A stretch of 64,000 nt of DNA from NCBI RefSeq assembly GCF_021650975.2, contig NZ_CP091285.1, forward strand, positions 2,294,001-2,358,000, read 5' to 3'. This DNA comes from Flavobacterium jumunjinense (GTDB lineage Bacteria > Bacteroidota > Bacteroidia > Flavobacteriales > Flavobacteriaceae). A program made the position numbers and the translations under genes. This document shows, in pieces, positions 19,176 through 27,463 of this stretch. The notes beneath the pieces were generated by a model that worked only from the letters and a program-made list of their open reading frames with translations, was not told the origin of the DNA and did no database searches. Position 1 is the stretch's first letter; the number at the start of each line of letters is the position of its first letter.

Positions 19176-20525
19176 ATGAACTTAGGTCAAATTCATAATG
19201 TCTATTTTATAGGAATCGGAGGAATCGGAATGAGTGCTTTGGCACGCTATTTTATGAATATTGGCAAAAATGTTGCAGGGTACGATAAAACAAGAACGCA
19301 ACTAACATCAGAACTTGAAGCTTTAGGAATGGAGATTCATTTTGAAGATGATGTTGCATTGATTAAAAAAGAATATTTAAATAAAGAAAATACATTAGTT
19401 GTAATCACACCAGCAGTACCTAAAGATCATAAAGAATGGAATTATTTTCTAGAGAATGATTTTACAGTAAAGAAAAGAGCAGAAGTTCTTGGGTTAATCA
19501 CAAAGGGAACATTCTGTTTTGCGGTAGCAGGAACGCATGGAAAGACAACGACATCGAGTATTTTAGGACATATTCTGTATCAAAATGGAGTAGATGTAAC
19601 CGCTTTTTTAGGTGGAATTGTAGAAAACTATAATTCTAATTTAATTGGAAGTGGTAAAACAGTAACCGTTGTTGAAGCAGACGAATTTGATAGATCCTTT
19701 CTTCATTTGCATCCTAATTTGGCTTGTATAACTTCAATGGATGCAGATCATTTGGATATTTATGGAGATGCATCTGCTATAGAAGAATCCTTTAGAGAAT
19801 TCGCAAGCAAGGTAATATCAACGAATTTATTTGTTGCTAGCGGATTGCCATTAGAAGGAAATACAATAGGTGTAAATAAAGAAGCGAATTATACAGCTCA
19901 AAATATCAGAATAGAAAACGGGTTTTATGTTTTTGATATTAATGCGAATCATGAAATTGTAAAAGATGTTAAATTTGCTTTACCAGGACATCATAATTTA
20001 TCAAATGCCCTAATTGCTTTTGCAATGGCAAAAAGTTATGGATTAGAAAATGAAGCCATAAAAGGCGCTTTGGTAACGTTTAAAGGAGTAAGAAGACGTT
20101 TTTCTTTCCAAATTAGAGAAGAAAAATTAGTATATATAGATGATTATGCACATCATCCAACAGAAATTAATGCAGTGCATCAAGCAGTAAGAGAATTGTA
20201 TCCAAATAAGAAGATATTTGCGGTTTTTCAACCTCATTTGTTTTCAAGAACAAAAGATTTTATTGATGGGTTTGCAGAAAGTTTATCGAAGTTTGATGAG
20301 GTCGCTTTGTTAGATATTTATCCTGCTAGAGAATTACCAATTGAAGGAGTAACATCGAGTTGGTTGTTGAGTAAAATAAATAACCCAAATAAACGTTTAG
20401 TAGAAAAGGAAAATGTAATAGAAACCTTTAAAAATTCAAATGCTGATGTTTATGTAACAATTGGAGCTGGAGATATTGGGGAAATGGTAAAAAGTATAAA
20501 AGAAACATTGTATGAAAAGATTTAA
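19176..20525 (+). CDS. murC: UDP-MurNAc--L-alanine ligase MurC
   Basis: MurC adds L-Ala to UDP-MurNAc, the first peptide step. The 449-residue Mur ligase begins with GIGGIGMSALAR, has the P-loop AGTHGKTTTSS near residue 118, DADHLDIYGD near 189 and the YIDDYAHHPTEI motif near 322, all MurC-specific. Its end overlaps the ftsQ start by 14 bases. Confidence 0.98.
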   Translation: MNLGQIHNVYFIGIGGIGMSALARYFMNIGKNVAGYDKTRTQLTSELEALGMEIHFEDDVALIKKEYLNKENTLVVITPAVPKDHKEWNYFLENDFTVKKRAEVLGLITKGTFCFAVAGTHGKTTTSSILGHILYQNGVDVTAFLGGIVENYNSNLIGSGKTVTVVEADEFDRSFLHLHPNLACITSMDADHLDIYGDASAIEESFREFASKVISTNLFVASGLPLEGNTIGVNKEANYTAQNIRIENGFYVFDINANHEIVKDVKFALPGHHNLSNALIAFAMAKSYGLENEAIKGALVTFKGVRRRFSFQIREEKLVYIDDYAHHPTEINAVHQAVRELYPNKKIFAVFQPHLFSRTKDFIDGFAESLSKFDEVALLDIYPARELPIEGVTSSWLLSKINNPNKRLVEKENVIETFKNSNADVYVTIGAGDIGEMVKSIKETLYEKI

Positions 20526-21237
20526 ATGGCAAAATATTCGGATAGTACTTATAGTGCTCTTGATGGTATTTTTGTATTCATTTTCATCAAAACGCAATAA
20601 CAATAGGATATTAAAAGGAGTAAATATTTCATTTGTAGACGATCAGGAGGATATGTTAATAACTAATGAAATGGTTAATAACTTTTTGACACAAAAATTG
20701 GGAGGTACTTTATCAATTGAAAAAGATAAAGTAGATTTGCAGACATTAGAGATTGCTTTAACCGGCCATGATATGATTGAAAAAGCAGAAGTTTTTTCAA
20801 CAATAGATGGTTTTCTCAATGCGCAAATAAAACAAAAGACCCCAATTGTACGATATACTTCAGGAAACACGATGTGTTATCTTGATAATAAAGGGAATAA
20901 AATGCCTTTATCCGAAAGCTTTTCTGCAAGAGTTCCGCTAGTAACTGGAACTTTTGATGATAAAGATAAGGATGGGTATGTTTTGTTGTTTAATGAAATT
21001 TATAATGACGATTTTTTGAAAAAAAACATAACAGGAGCAAAAATATCACCTGCTGGAAATGTTATTTTATCAAGTAGAAATTATAATTATAAAATAATTT
21101 TTGGAAAACCAGTTTATGTAGAAAAAAAGCTAGAAAATTATAAAGCCTTTTTTTATCATGCTGTCAAAGACACATTAATAACGCATTATAAAGAGGTAAA
21201 CGTAATGTTTACAGAACAAGTAGTTTGTAAGAAATAG
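20512..21237 (+). CDS. ftsQ: Cell division protein FtsQ
   Basis: This bitopic divisome protein has 241 residues: a short cytoplasmic start, a membrane anchor near residues 9-26 (IRIVLIVLLMVFLYSF) and a periplasmic part with a POTRA-like segment (about 35-110) and a beta-rich domain. Sequence conservation is low, as usual. The call relies on topology and on its place between murC and ftsA. It overlaps murC by 14 bases. Confidence 0.9.
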   Translation: MKRFKWQNIRIVLIVLLMVFLYSFSSKRNNNRILKGVNISFVDDQEDMLITNEMVNNFLTQKLGGTLSIEKDKVDLQTLEIALTGHDMIEKAEVFSTIDGFLNAQIKQKTPIVRYTSGNTMCYLDNKGNKMPLSESFSARVPLVTGTFDDKDKDGYVLLFNEIYNDDFLKKNITGAKISPAGNVILSSRNYNYKIIFGKPVYVEKKLENYKAFFYHAVKDTLITHYKEVNVMFTEQVVCKK

Positions 21238-21246
21238 AAAGGAATT

Positions 21247-22605
21247 ATGAACAAAGATAATATTGCAGTAGGGTTAGACATCGGAACTACAAAGATTGTA
21301 GTAATGATAGGTAAAAAGAATGAATACGGAAAACTAGAAATCCTAGGAACAGGAAAATCTAAGAGTCTCGGTGTTCATAGAGGTGTCGTGAACAATATTA
21401 CGCAAACAATTCAATCTATTCAACAAGCTATTTTAGAAGCAGAAAGTGATTCTGGATATAAAATAAATGATGTAGTAGTAGGTATTGCAGGACAACATAT
21501 TCGTAGTATACAACATAGTGACTATATCAGTCGTTCTAATGCAGATGAAGTAATAGATGAAGAAGATATTGATGCATTAATAGGACAAGTGCATAAATTA
21601 GCAATGTTGCCAGGAGAAGAAATTATTCATGTTTTGCCACAAGAGTTTAAAGTAGATGGTCAAGCAGAAATAAAAGAACCAATTGGAATGTATGGAGGAC
21701 GATTAGAATCAAGTTTCCACGTTGTAGTTGGGCAAGCAGCATCAATTAGAAATTTAGGTCGTTGTGTTAAAAGTGCAGGATTAGAATTGTCCGGACTAAC
21801 CTTAGAACCATTAGCTTCTGCCGATGCGGTTTTAAGTCAAGAAGAAAAAGAAGCAGGGGTTGCATTAATAGATATAGGTGGTGGAACTACCGATTTAGCC
21901 ATCTTTAAAGATGGTATTATTCGTCATACTGCAGTAATACCATTCGGAGGAAATGTAATAACCGAAGACATAAAAGAAGGTTGTTCTATTATTGAAAAAC
22001 AAGCCGAATTATTAAAAGTACGTTTTGGTTCAGCTTGGCCAGGAGAAAATAAAGATAATGAAATTGTTTCTATTCCAGGATTAAGAGGAAGAGAACCAAA
22101 AGAAATATCATTGAAAAACTTGTCTAAAATTATTCATGCAAGAGTAGTAGAAATTATAGAACAAGTATATTCAGAAATTAAATTATACGGTCACGAAGAC
22201 CCAAAAAGAAAATTAATTGCAGGAATAGTTCTAACAGGAGGAGGAGCACAATTGCAACATATTAAGCAATTAGTAGAATACATAACAGGAATGGATACCA
22301 GAATAGGATATCCAAACGAACATTTAGCAGGGAATTCAAGCGAAGAACTATCAAGTCCATTATACGCAACAGCAGTTGGACTAGTAATGAATAGTATTCG
22401 TAACAATACTAAGAGTGCAATACCTTTGGTAGAAATGAAAAAAGAAGAGCAAGTAATAGCTCGTGAAACTGTTAATGAAGAAAAAATTGAAGAAGAGAAG
22501 GTAGTCGAAAAACGACAACCAGAATCGACAGAGAGCAGAATCAAAAAGTCATTTTTTGATAAGTATATAGATAAGATTAAAGAATTTTTAGATAACGCAG
22601 AATAA
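21247..22605 (+). CDS. ftsA: Cell division protein FtsA
   Basis: This actin-like ATPase anchors FtsZ to the membrane. The 452-residue protein shows the phosphate-1 motif GLDIGTTKIV near residue 9, the phosphate-2 motif LIDIGGGTTDLA near 206 and the adenosine motif LTGGGAQLQ near 331. The last 20 residues (KKSFFDKYIDKIKEFLDN) form a likely amphipathic membrane-binding helix, preceded by a charged linker. It lies 12 bases upstream of ftsZ. Confidence 0.97.
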   Translation: MNKDNIAVGLDIGTTKIVVMIGKKNEYGKLEILGTGKSKSLGVHRGVVNNITQTIQSIQQAILEAESDSGYKINDVVVGIAGQHIRSIQHSDYISRSNADEVIDEEDIDALIGQVHKLAMLPGEEIIHVLPQEFKVDGQAEIKEPIGMYGGRLESSFHVVVGQAASIRNLGRCVKSAGLELSGLTLEPLASADAVLSQEEKEAGVALIDIGGGTTDLAIFKDGIIRHTAVIPFGGNVITEDIKEGCSIIEKQAELLKVRFGSAWPGENKDNEIVSIPGLRGREPKEISLKNLSKIIHARVVEIIEQVYSEIKLYGHEDPKRKLIAGIVLTGGGAQLQHIKQLVEYITGMDTRIGYPNEHLAGNSSEELSSPLYATAVGLVMNSIRNNTKSAIPLVEMKKEEQVIARETVNEEKIEEEKVVEKRQPESTESRIKKSFFDKYIDKIKEFLDNAE

Positions 22606-22617
22606 AAAGTACCAGCT

Positions 22618-24534
22618 ATGGAAGAATTTACAAGCATTTCATTTGATTTACCAAAAAACCAATCAAACGTTATCAAAGTTATTGGAGTAGGGGGAGGTGG
22701 AAGTAATGCCATTAACCACATGTTTAAACAAGGAATAAAAGGAGTCGACTTTATAGTATGTAACACCGATTCTCAAGCGCTACAAAATAGTGCTGTTCCA
22801 AATAAAATTCAGTTAGGTTTAACGCTTACTGAGGGTCTTGGTGCTGGAGCAAATCCAGAAGTAGGACAACAATCAGCATTAGAAAGTATTGTTGATTTAG
22901 AAAAAATGTTAGATACAAACACAAAAATGCTTTTCATAACTGCGGGTATGGGTGGTGGTACAGGTACTGGTGCTGCTCCTGTTATTGCTCAGTTAGCTAA
23001 GGAAAGAGATATTTTAACAGTAGGTATCGTAACAATTCCTTTTCAGTTTGAAGGAAAAGTACGTGCAGAACAAGCAATGCTTGGAGTAGAAAGACTTCGT
23101 AAACAAGTCGACTCTCTAATCGTAATTAATAACAATAAGCTTAGAGAAGTATACGGAAACTTAGGTTTTAAAGCAGGTTTCTCTAAAGCCGACGAAGTAT
23201 TAGCAACAGCTGCAAGAGGTATAGCAGAAGTTATAACCCATCACTATACTCAAAATATCGATTTAAAAGATGCTAAAACGGTACTTTCAAATAGCGGAAC
23301 GGCTATAATGGGTTCGTCAGTAGCAGAAGGAGTTGATAGAGCAAAACAAGCAATTGTTAATGCATTAGACTCTCCATTGTTAAACGATAATAAAATTACA
23401 GGAGCTAAAAATGTACTATTATTAATTGTATCTGGAACATCAGAAATTACAATTGACGAAATAGGAGAAATTAACGATTATATTCAAACAGAAGCAGGCT
23501 TCAATGCAAATATAATCATGGGAGTTGGTGAAGACGAATCATTAGAAGATTCTGTTGCAGTAACAATTATCGCTACTGGTTTTGACATAGAGCAACAAGC
23601 GGGAATTGTCAATTCAGAACCAAAGAAAATCATTCATTCATTAGAAGATGAGCAAAAAGTAGTTCATGATTTAACGAATAAAACGATTGCTAATTTAGTA
23701 GTTGAAGATCCAATTTTCGAAACTAAATCAGAAAATGTAGCAGAAAAGCAAGAAAAAATAGTTTATAATCTAGAAGAGAAAGAAGAAGTTCAATTCGAGA
23801 TTCAAAACGTTGCACCAGCAATGGATTTAGTGCCAACATCAGAAGCAATAAAAAATATAGATGTTGCTTTCGAGATTATTGCACCAAAACAAGAAACAAG
23901 TATAAAAACGGTTCAATCTAGAATAAAAGACATAGAAGTTGTAGAGCCAGAATTTGTTGCAGCAAAAAAACATGTAGCTTTTTCATTAGATTTGTTTGAA
24001 ACTCCAGAAGTAGAGGAAAGAACAATCTTCGATTTAACAGAAGAAACCAAACAAATCGAAGTAAAAGATCCAATAAAAGTAGCTCCTGCTGCAGAAACAA
24101 GCCCATCAGGCGTAATAAAATACACACTAGAAGATTATCTAGAAAAAGAAGATGAATTATTGTCATCTAAACCAGTTGCAGAAGTTAAAGAACCAGTAGA
24201 TGAGGAGTTAAATTTTGCGGTTAAGAAAACAGAAAAACCAGCTGAAGAATCTTTTGTAAGCAATGCATCTCCATTTGAAATGACAATTGAAGAAACATTA
24301 AAAGCAAGAGCAGAAGAACGCAAGCGCAAGATGAAAGAATTTAATTATAAATTCAATACAACAGCTTCTCATATCGATGAAATTGAGAAAGAACCAGCAT
24401 ACAAGCGAATGGGAATCGATGTAACGACAGCACCAAACGCAACAAATCAGTCTAGAATGTCTGTAGGGTCAGATAGTAATGATGAATTACAATTAAGATC
24501 TAATAATTCATACCTACATGATAATGTGGATTAA
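22618..24534 (+). CDS. ftsZ: Cell division GTPase FtsZ with long C-terminal linker
   Basis: This tubulin homologue forms the Z ring. The GTPase core (about 1-330) has GVGGGGSNAI near residue 23, the tubulin signature GGGTGTGAAP near 107 and NNNKLREVYG near 170. At 638 residues it is far longer than the 380-400 usual in Proteobacteria. Residues of about 340-580 are an acidic, low-complexity linker, and the end contains conserved-looking AYKRMGIDV near 600. As I recall, such long linkers occur in Bacteroidota. It is the last gene before a terminator. Confidence 0.97.
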   Translation: MEEFTSISFDLPKNQSNVIKVIGVGGGGSNAINHMFKQGIKGVDFIVCNTDSQALQNSAVPNKIQLGLTLTEGLGAGANPEVGQQSALESIVDLEKMLDTNTKMLFITAGMGGGTGTGAAPVIAQLAKERDILTVGIVTIPFQFEGKVRAEQAMLGVERLRKQVDSLIVINNNKLREVYGNLGFKAGFSKADEVLATAARGIAEVITHHYTQNIDLKDAKTVLSNSGTAIMGSSVAEGVDRAKQAIVNALDSPLLNDNKITGAKNVLLLIVSGTSEITIDEIGEINDYIQTEAGFNANIIMGVGEDESLEDSVAVTIIATGFDIEQQAGIVNSEPKKIIHSLEDEQKVVHDLTNKTIANLVVEDPIFETKSENVAEKQEKIVYNLEEKEEVQFEIQNVAPAMDLVPTSEAIKNIDVAFEIIAPKQETSIKTVQSRIKDIEVVEPEFVAAKKHVAFSLDLFETPEVEERTIFDLTEETKQIEVKDPIKVAPAAETSPSGVIKYTLEDYLEKEDELLSSKPVAEVKEPVDEELNFAVKKTEKPAEESFVSNASPFEMTIEETLKARAEERKRKMKEFNYKFNTTASHIDEIEKEPAYKRMGIDVTTAPNATNQSRMSVGSDSNDELQLRSNNSYLHDNVD

Positions 24535-24556
24535 ATCTTCATAAACTAGCTTAACC

Positions 24557-24593
24557 TAAAGTCCCGTGAAGTAAAATTTTCGGGATTTTTTTT
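24557..24593 (+). terminator. Terminator of the dcw operon
   Basis: A G/C-rich stem (GTCCCG at 24561-24566 against CGGGAT at 24581-24586) with flanking A and T runs ends in an eight-T tract. It lies 27 bases after the ftsZ stop codon. Confidence 0.8.
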
Positions 24594-24623
24594 ACTATTT
24601 TTGTACAAGTTTTTTTTAGAACC

Positions 24624-24730
24624 TTATTCCAGCTGTCCGTTCTATCTGTCATTGCGAGAGATATAAAGCTATCTAAAGTAGCAAATTAAGTTAACTCGCA
24701 ATAACAGGATGCCACTTCCATCTGGGGTAA
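24624..24730. repeat. Palindromic intergenic element (REP-like)
   Basis: An inner stem CTGTCATTGCGAG (24646-24658) pairs with CTCGCAATAACAG (24695-24707) with a single mismatch. An outer imperfect stem joins TTATTCCAGCTG (from 24624) with CATCTGGGGTAA (to 24730) through several G-U pairs. The 'GTCATTGCGAG' core and the 'CCACTTCCATCTGGGG' end resemble dispersed repeats I remember from flavobacterial genomes; the genome-wide copy number cannot be seen here. A TAnnTTTG match (24596-24603) lies just upstream, so the element may be transcribed. Confidence 0.55.
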
Positions 24731-24772
24731 AACAAATACAAAGAGATACTAATTTATTAATAAAAAGAAAAT

Positions 24773-25222
24773 ATGAGTTTAGAAGCAAAAATCATGGACC
24801 AAATGAAAACGGCTATGAAAGCAAAAGATACAGTTGCATTAGAAGCGTTAAGAGCAATAAAAGCAGCGATAATAATAGCTAAAACAGAAACAGGATCAGG
24901 AGATGTATTAGCAGAAGCAGACGAAGTGAAAATGTTACAACGTTTGGTGAAAATGAGAAAAGACAGTGCAGAAATTTATACAACACAAGGACGTGCAGAT
25001 TTAGCAGAACCAGAATTAGCACAAATTGCTGTAATAGAACAATTTTTACCAGCACAATTATCTGAAGCAGAAATTGAAGCCGTTATTGCAAAAATAATTG
25101 CAGAAACTGGAGCATCAGGAATTGCATCTATGGGAAAAGTAATGGGCTTAGCATCTTCAGAAATTGGAGGACAAGCAGAAGGGAAAGTCATTTCTGGAAT
25201 AGTAAAGAAACTATTAGTATAA
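24773..25222 (+). CDS. GatB/YqeY domain-containing protein
   Basis: The 149-residue protein corresponds to the YqeY family, which shares its fold with the tRNA-binding tail of GatB. The start MSLEAKIMDQMKTAMKAKD, the QRLVKMRKDSAEIY segment near residue 62 and the GKVMG segment near 121 are typical. The family is often found after ftsZ in Bacteroidota. A role in tRNA-dependent amidation or in tRNA handling is suspected but not proven. Confidence 0.93.
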   Translation: MSLEAKIMDQMKTAMKAKDTVALEALRAIKAAIIIAKTETGSGDVLAEADEVKMLQRLVKMRKDSAEIYTTQGRADLAEPELAQIAVIEQFLPAQLSEAEIEAVIAKIIAETGASGIASMGKVMGLASSEIGGQAEGKVISGIVKKLLV

Positions 25223-25342
25223 GAAGATAGAGAAAAGAGCATAGAGAAAAGAAAATAGAAGATAGAGAATAGATATGTTTTATTGTATATAAAAAATCAG
25301 TCTTTGTTCTTTCATCTTTTCTCTCTGTTCTTCTCTTAAAAA

Positions 25343-25416
25343 GGCCTCGTAGTTCAACTGGATAGAATGACGGATTTCGGCTCCGTTGGTTGCAGGTTCG
25401 AACCCTGCCGAGGTCA
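25343..25416 (+). tRNA. tRNA-Arg (anticodon TCG)
   Basis: A complete cloverleaf is visible. The acceptor stem GGCCTCG/CGAGGTC has one G-U pair. The anticodon stem ACGGA/TCCGT closes a loop TTTCGGC with anticodon TCG. The T arm is GCAGG-TTCGAAC-CCTGC. The discriminator base is A and CCA is not encoded. A copy of its last 16 bases plus 4 following bases occurs about 117 bases downstream. Confidence 0.96.
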
Positions 25417-25425
25417 CGAATAAAG

Positions 25426-25482
25426 ACCTTTAAGAGTAAAAAACATCAAGCCTAACTTGAATAGTTCTTTACTCTTAAAGGT
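25426..25482 (+). terminator. Hairpin after tRNA-Arg
   Basis: ACCTTTAAGAGTAAA (25426-25440) and TTTACTCTTAAAGGT (25468-25482) form a perfect 15-bp stem beginning ten bases after the tRNA, followed by ATTTT. It is the likely terminator or processing signal of the tRNA transcript. Confidence 0.65.
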
Positions 25483-25517
25483 ATTTTCAAAGCGGAGCTT
25501 TAAGGAGAGGCATAGCC

Positions 25518-25537
25518 AACCCTGCCGAGGTCACGAA
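25518..25537 (+). repeat. Duplicate of the tRNA-Arg 3' end (att-like)
   Basis: These 20 bases are identical to 25401-25420, the T-arm/acceptor end of tRNA-Arg and four bases beyond. Integrases that use tRNA genes leave such direct repeats. No integrase gene is visible in the window, so this is a remnant or the footprint of an old tandem insertion. Confidence 0.7.
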
Positions 25538-25547
25538 TTAAATAGTT

Positions 25548-25591
25548 AAGGGTAAAAAGTCAGCAGAATTGCTTTCTTTTTACCCTTTTTT
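25548..25591 (+). terminator. Terminator hairpin after the tRNA 3'-end copy
   Basis: AAGGGTAAAAAG (25548-25559) pairs perfectly with CTTTTTACCCTT (25576-25587) and runs into TTTT. Like the hairpin after the intact tRNA, it follows ten bases after the tRNA 3'-end sequence, although the two stems differ. Confidence 0.75.
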
Positions 25592-25611
25592 GTTTTCTTT
25601 ATAAAGAACAA

Positions 25612-25851
25612 TTAGTCTTTATTTCCTTTTGGAGCTGGTCCTGATGCTGTAGACTTTGAAGGGGAACAACCTCTACAATTGGTGCTAGCGTCACAATTAG
25701 CAACAGCGTTAGCCGTTGAAGATTCTACTATTGTATGGAGTGTACCATCTGGGTTTTCATATTTGCAATTCCATGATTGACCTCCTTGAACAGCTTTTTT
25801 CTGTTTTTTAGAAAGTACATTTACTCCTTTAAGGTTTTCAAGTTTTTTCAT
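25612..25851 (-). CDS. Double-glycine-leader peptide (bacteriocin/natural-product precursor-like)
   Basis: The 79-residue product starts with a leader MKKLENLKGVNVLSKKQKKA ending VQGG (Gly23-Gly24), the pattern of Bacteroidota GG-type peptide precursors that are cleaved by C39 peptidase ABC exporters. The mature part would be 55 residues with four Cys (29, 53, 59, 62) and a Ser/Pro/Gly-rich tail. A TAnnTTTG box is present upstream on the minus strand (25886-25879). No exporter or modification enzyme is nearby, so processing would have to occur in trans. Activity is unknown. Confidence 0.75.
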   Translation of the reverse strand: MKKLENLKGVNVLSKKQKKAVQGGQSWNCKYENPDGTLHTIVESSTANAVANCDASTNCRGCSPSKSTASGPAPKGNKD

Positions 25852-25904
25852 TATTTGTTAATTTAAAAATTATAAAAACAAAAATAGAAATAAGTATAAA
25901 AATT

Positions 25905-25929
25905 AAAATCACCCATAAAAGGTGATTTT
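25905..25929. terminator. Hairpin between the membrane-protein gene and the GG peptide gene
   Basis: AAAATCACC (25905-25913) and GGTGATTTT (25921-25929) form a perfect 9-bp stem with a 7-nt loop and A/T runs on both sides. It probably ends the upstream minus-strand gene at 25961-26851. Confidence 0.7.
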
Positions 25930-25960
25930 TTACGAAGTCTAATTAAAATCTTTTTTTTAA

Positions 25961-26851
25961 TCACTCACAAGGTTCTCCCTTAATATAAGTATTAAAAATA
26001 TGCAGACTTACCTCTTTTAAAGACTTCTTAGTTTCAGGGTGTAGTGCTAACCTATTAAAAAACTCCATATTTCCATTGTTCGATTTTCCATACCATAAAC
26101 AAGCATTTCCATCTTTATCCTTAAAAGAAAGCGTATCACATGGATTAATCTTCCTAAAATCTGCAATAAATGAATCTTCCTCCTTAGCGTTTATATAGCG
26201 ATCGCCACTTTCATTTGGAACATCACAATCTACTACTTCAAAATGATCGTTTACCCATTCCATACATTCTTCACCTTTCATAAAATAATTCACACCCAAA
26301 AAAAGTATTGCAATAATAACACAACCAGACGCAATTTTGAGCCTATTTGTTTTTAGTAAAGTGGGTTTTTTATCTTCAATAGGCGGTACTTCATGAGCAA
26401 TTTCTTCAGATGTTCTTTTCTCATGTACTGGTTTTGTGTCAATAAAACCAATAATTGGTTTGTTTTTCTTTTCTTCAATTTCCTTGTGTTCACTTTTTAA
26501 ATATTTAGATAAAGGTCTTTGTTCTAAATTAATTAAAAGTGCCATTAAATCAACCAATTCATGTTTTGGGGTTTCTGTTTTTCCTTTAAAGAAATGACAA
26601 ATAGGTCTTAATCGATCAATATCGAATTTATCAATTAATGCTTTGTCAGTATCATCTCCTTTTAAATCAAAAAAATGCTTTAGTATCTCTTTATCTACAT
26701 TAGAATTAGAAGATTTAAAAATTTCGACACATAAATTTCTAATTGAAGCAGGAGTTGGACTGCTTAAAAAAGTAGAATAAGTACCCTTTTTTGCAATTTC
26801 ATATTGCTTTTTTATAGCTATTAAGTAAGTCTCAAAAGTATTTTTATTCAT
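25961..26851 (-). CDS. Unrecognised single-pass membrane protein
   Basis: I do not recognise this 296-residue protein. An N-terminal soluble part (about 1-170) is helical and charged, with a FKGKTETPKHELVDL segment. A single membrane segment (about 174-191, IASGCVIIAILFLGVNYF) follows, then an extracytoplasmic domain of about 105 residues with several Cys (GEECMEWVNDHFEVVDCD, NPCDTL, NACLWYG, GEPCE). This looks like a cytoplasmic module joined to a disulfide-stabilised outer domain, as in a sensor or anti-sigma-like protein, but no known motif supports that. Confidence 0.75.
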   Translation of the reverse strand: MNKNTFETYLIAIKKQYEIAKKGTYSTFLSSPTPASIRNLCVEIFKSSNSNVDKEILKHFFDLKGDDTDKALIDKFDIDRLRPICHFFKGKTETPKHELVDLMALLINLEQRPLSKYLKSEHKEIEEKKNKPIIGFIDTKPVHEKRTSEEIAHEVPPIEDKKPTLLKTNRLKIASGCVIIAILFLGVNYFMKGEECMEWVNDHFEVVDCDVPNESGDRYINAKEEDSFIADFRKINPCDTLSFKDKDGNACLWYGKSNNGNMEFFNRLALHPETKKSLKEVSLHIFNTYIKGEPCE

Positions 26852-27184
26852 ACGCTACATCGGAATTTATAAGCATTCATTAACATTCATCGGAATTATT
26901 GGAATCATCGGAATTCCGTATAAACACTGCCGAAAAATTGACAAATATTTGCATCAGAATTAGTTCTCGTTCTATTTCGCGATTAGAACAAATGTACAAA
27001 ACTACTTCTAAACAAAGTGATGCTAAACAGATTAGAATTTTTATCTGGGAAGTATAAATAAGACTTTTCTGTTCTAGCTCACTTCACTTCCCAAAAGCAA
27101 ATTATTAACGGCAATAGCTAAATCAAAAAACTCGAGAAAGTCTCGAACAGCTATTCCTATGTCCAATTTTTAAAAAATAATATC
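26852..27184. other. Non-coding stretch with short repeats and hairpins
   Basis: No credible gene is visible. CATCGGAATT occurs three times (26858-26867, 26888-26897, 26906-26915) directly upstream of the minus-strand membrane-protein gene. Inverted repeats follow: GGGAAGT/ACTTCCC (27047-27053/27086-27092), and AATAGCT/AGCTATT (27113-27119/27149-27155) enclosing TCGAGA/TCTCGA (27132-27137/27141-27146). Confidence 0.55.
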
Positions 27185-27391
27185 ATGAATAAGTTATATA
27201 TATTAGTAACAGTTGTTTTATTTTCAGTAAGCTTTACATCGTGTACAGCAGATTCAGATAATTTTGAAGGTTTAATTAAAGAAAAAGATTTAGAACCTAA
27301 AAAAGAAATCTACTTAACACAAAAAGAGGGTGATTCATTAAATGAAGGTGATACTGGAGGTCAAACGGGAAATAATCCAATAAAGCCTTAA
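27185..27391 (+). CDS. Small lipoprotein
   Basis: The 68-residue product has a signal peptide with lipobox SFTSC (Cys20) and a short, acidic, unstructured mature part ending in Gly/Asn/Pro. No function can be assigned. It lies 54 bases upstream of the histidine kinase gene in the same direction. Small lipoproteins of this type are frequent next to TPR kinases in flavobacteria, in my recollection. Confidence 0.7.
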   Translation: MNKLYILVTVVLFSVSFTSCTADSDNFEGLIKEKDLEPKKEIYLTQKEGDSLNEGDTGGQTGNNPIKP

Positions 27392-27420
27392 AAAGTTTTT
27401 TGGTATTAATTTTATAGTTA

Positions 27421-27463
27421 AATTTCGGGATATATTCTTTTTAATATGAAAATCCCGAAATTT
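27421..27463 (+). promoter_or_regulatory. Perfect hairpin spanning the kinase start codon
   Basis: AAATTTCGGGAT (27421-27432) and ATCCCGAAATTT (27452-27463) form a 12-bp perfect stem whose 19-base loop contains the ATG at 27446. The stem is followed by more T residues inside codons 6-7. It has the form of a terminator for the upstream lipoprotein gene, yet overlaps the next coding region, so it may act as an attenuator or translational switch. Confidence 0.65.

Noticed and set aside
23913..24329. Minus-strand frames inside ftsZ and similar shadows of other long genes
   Set aside because: They are antisense to strongly supported coding regions and have no domain content.
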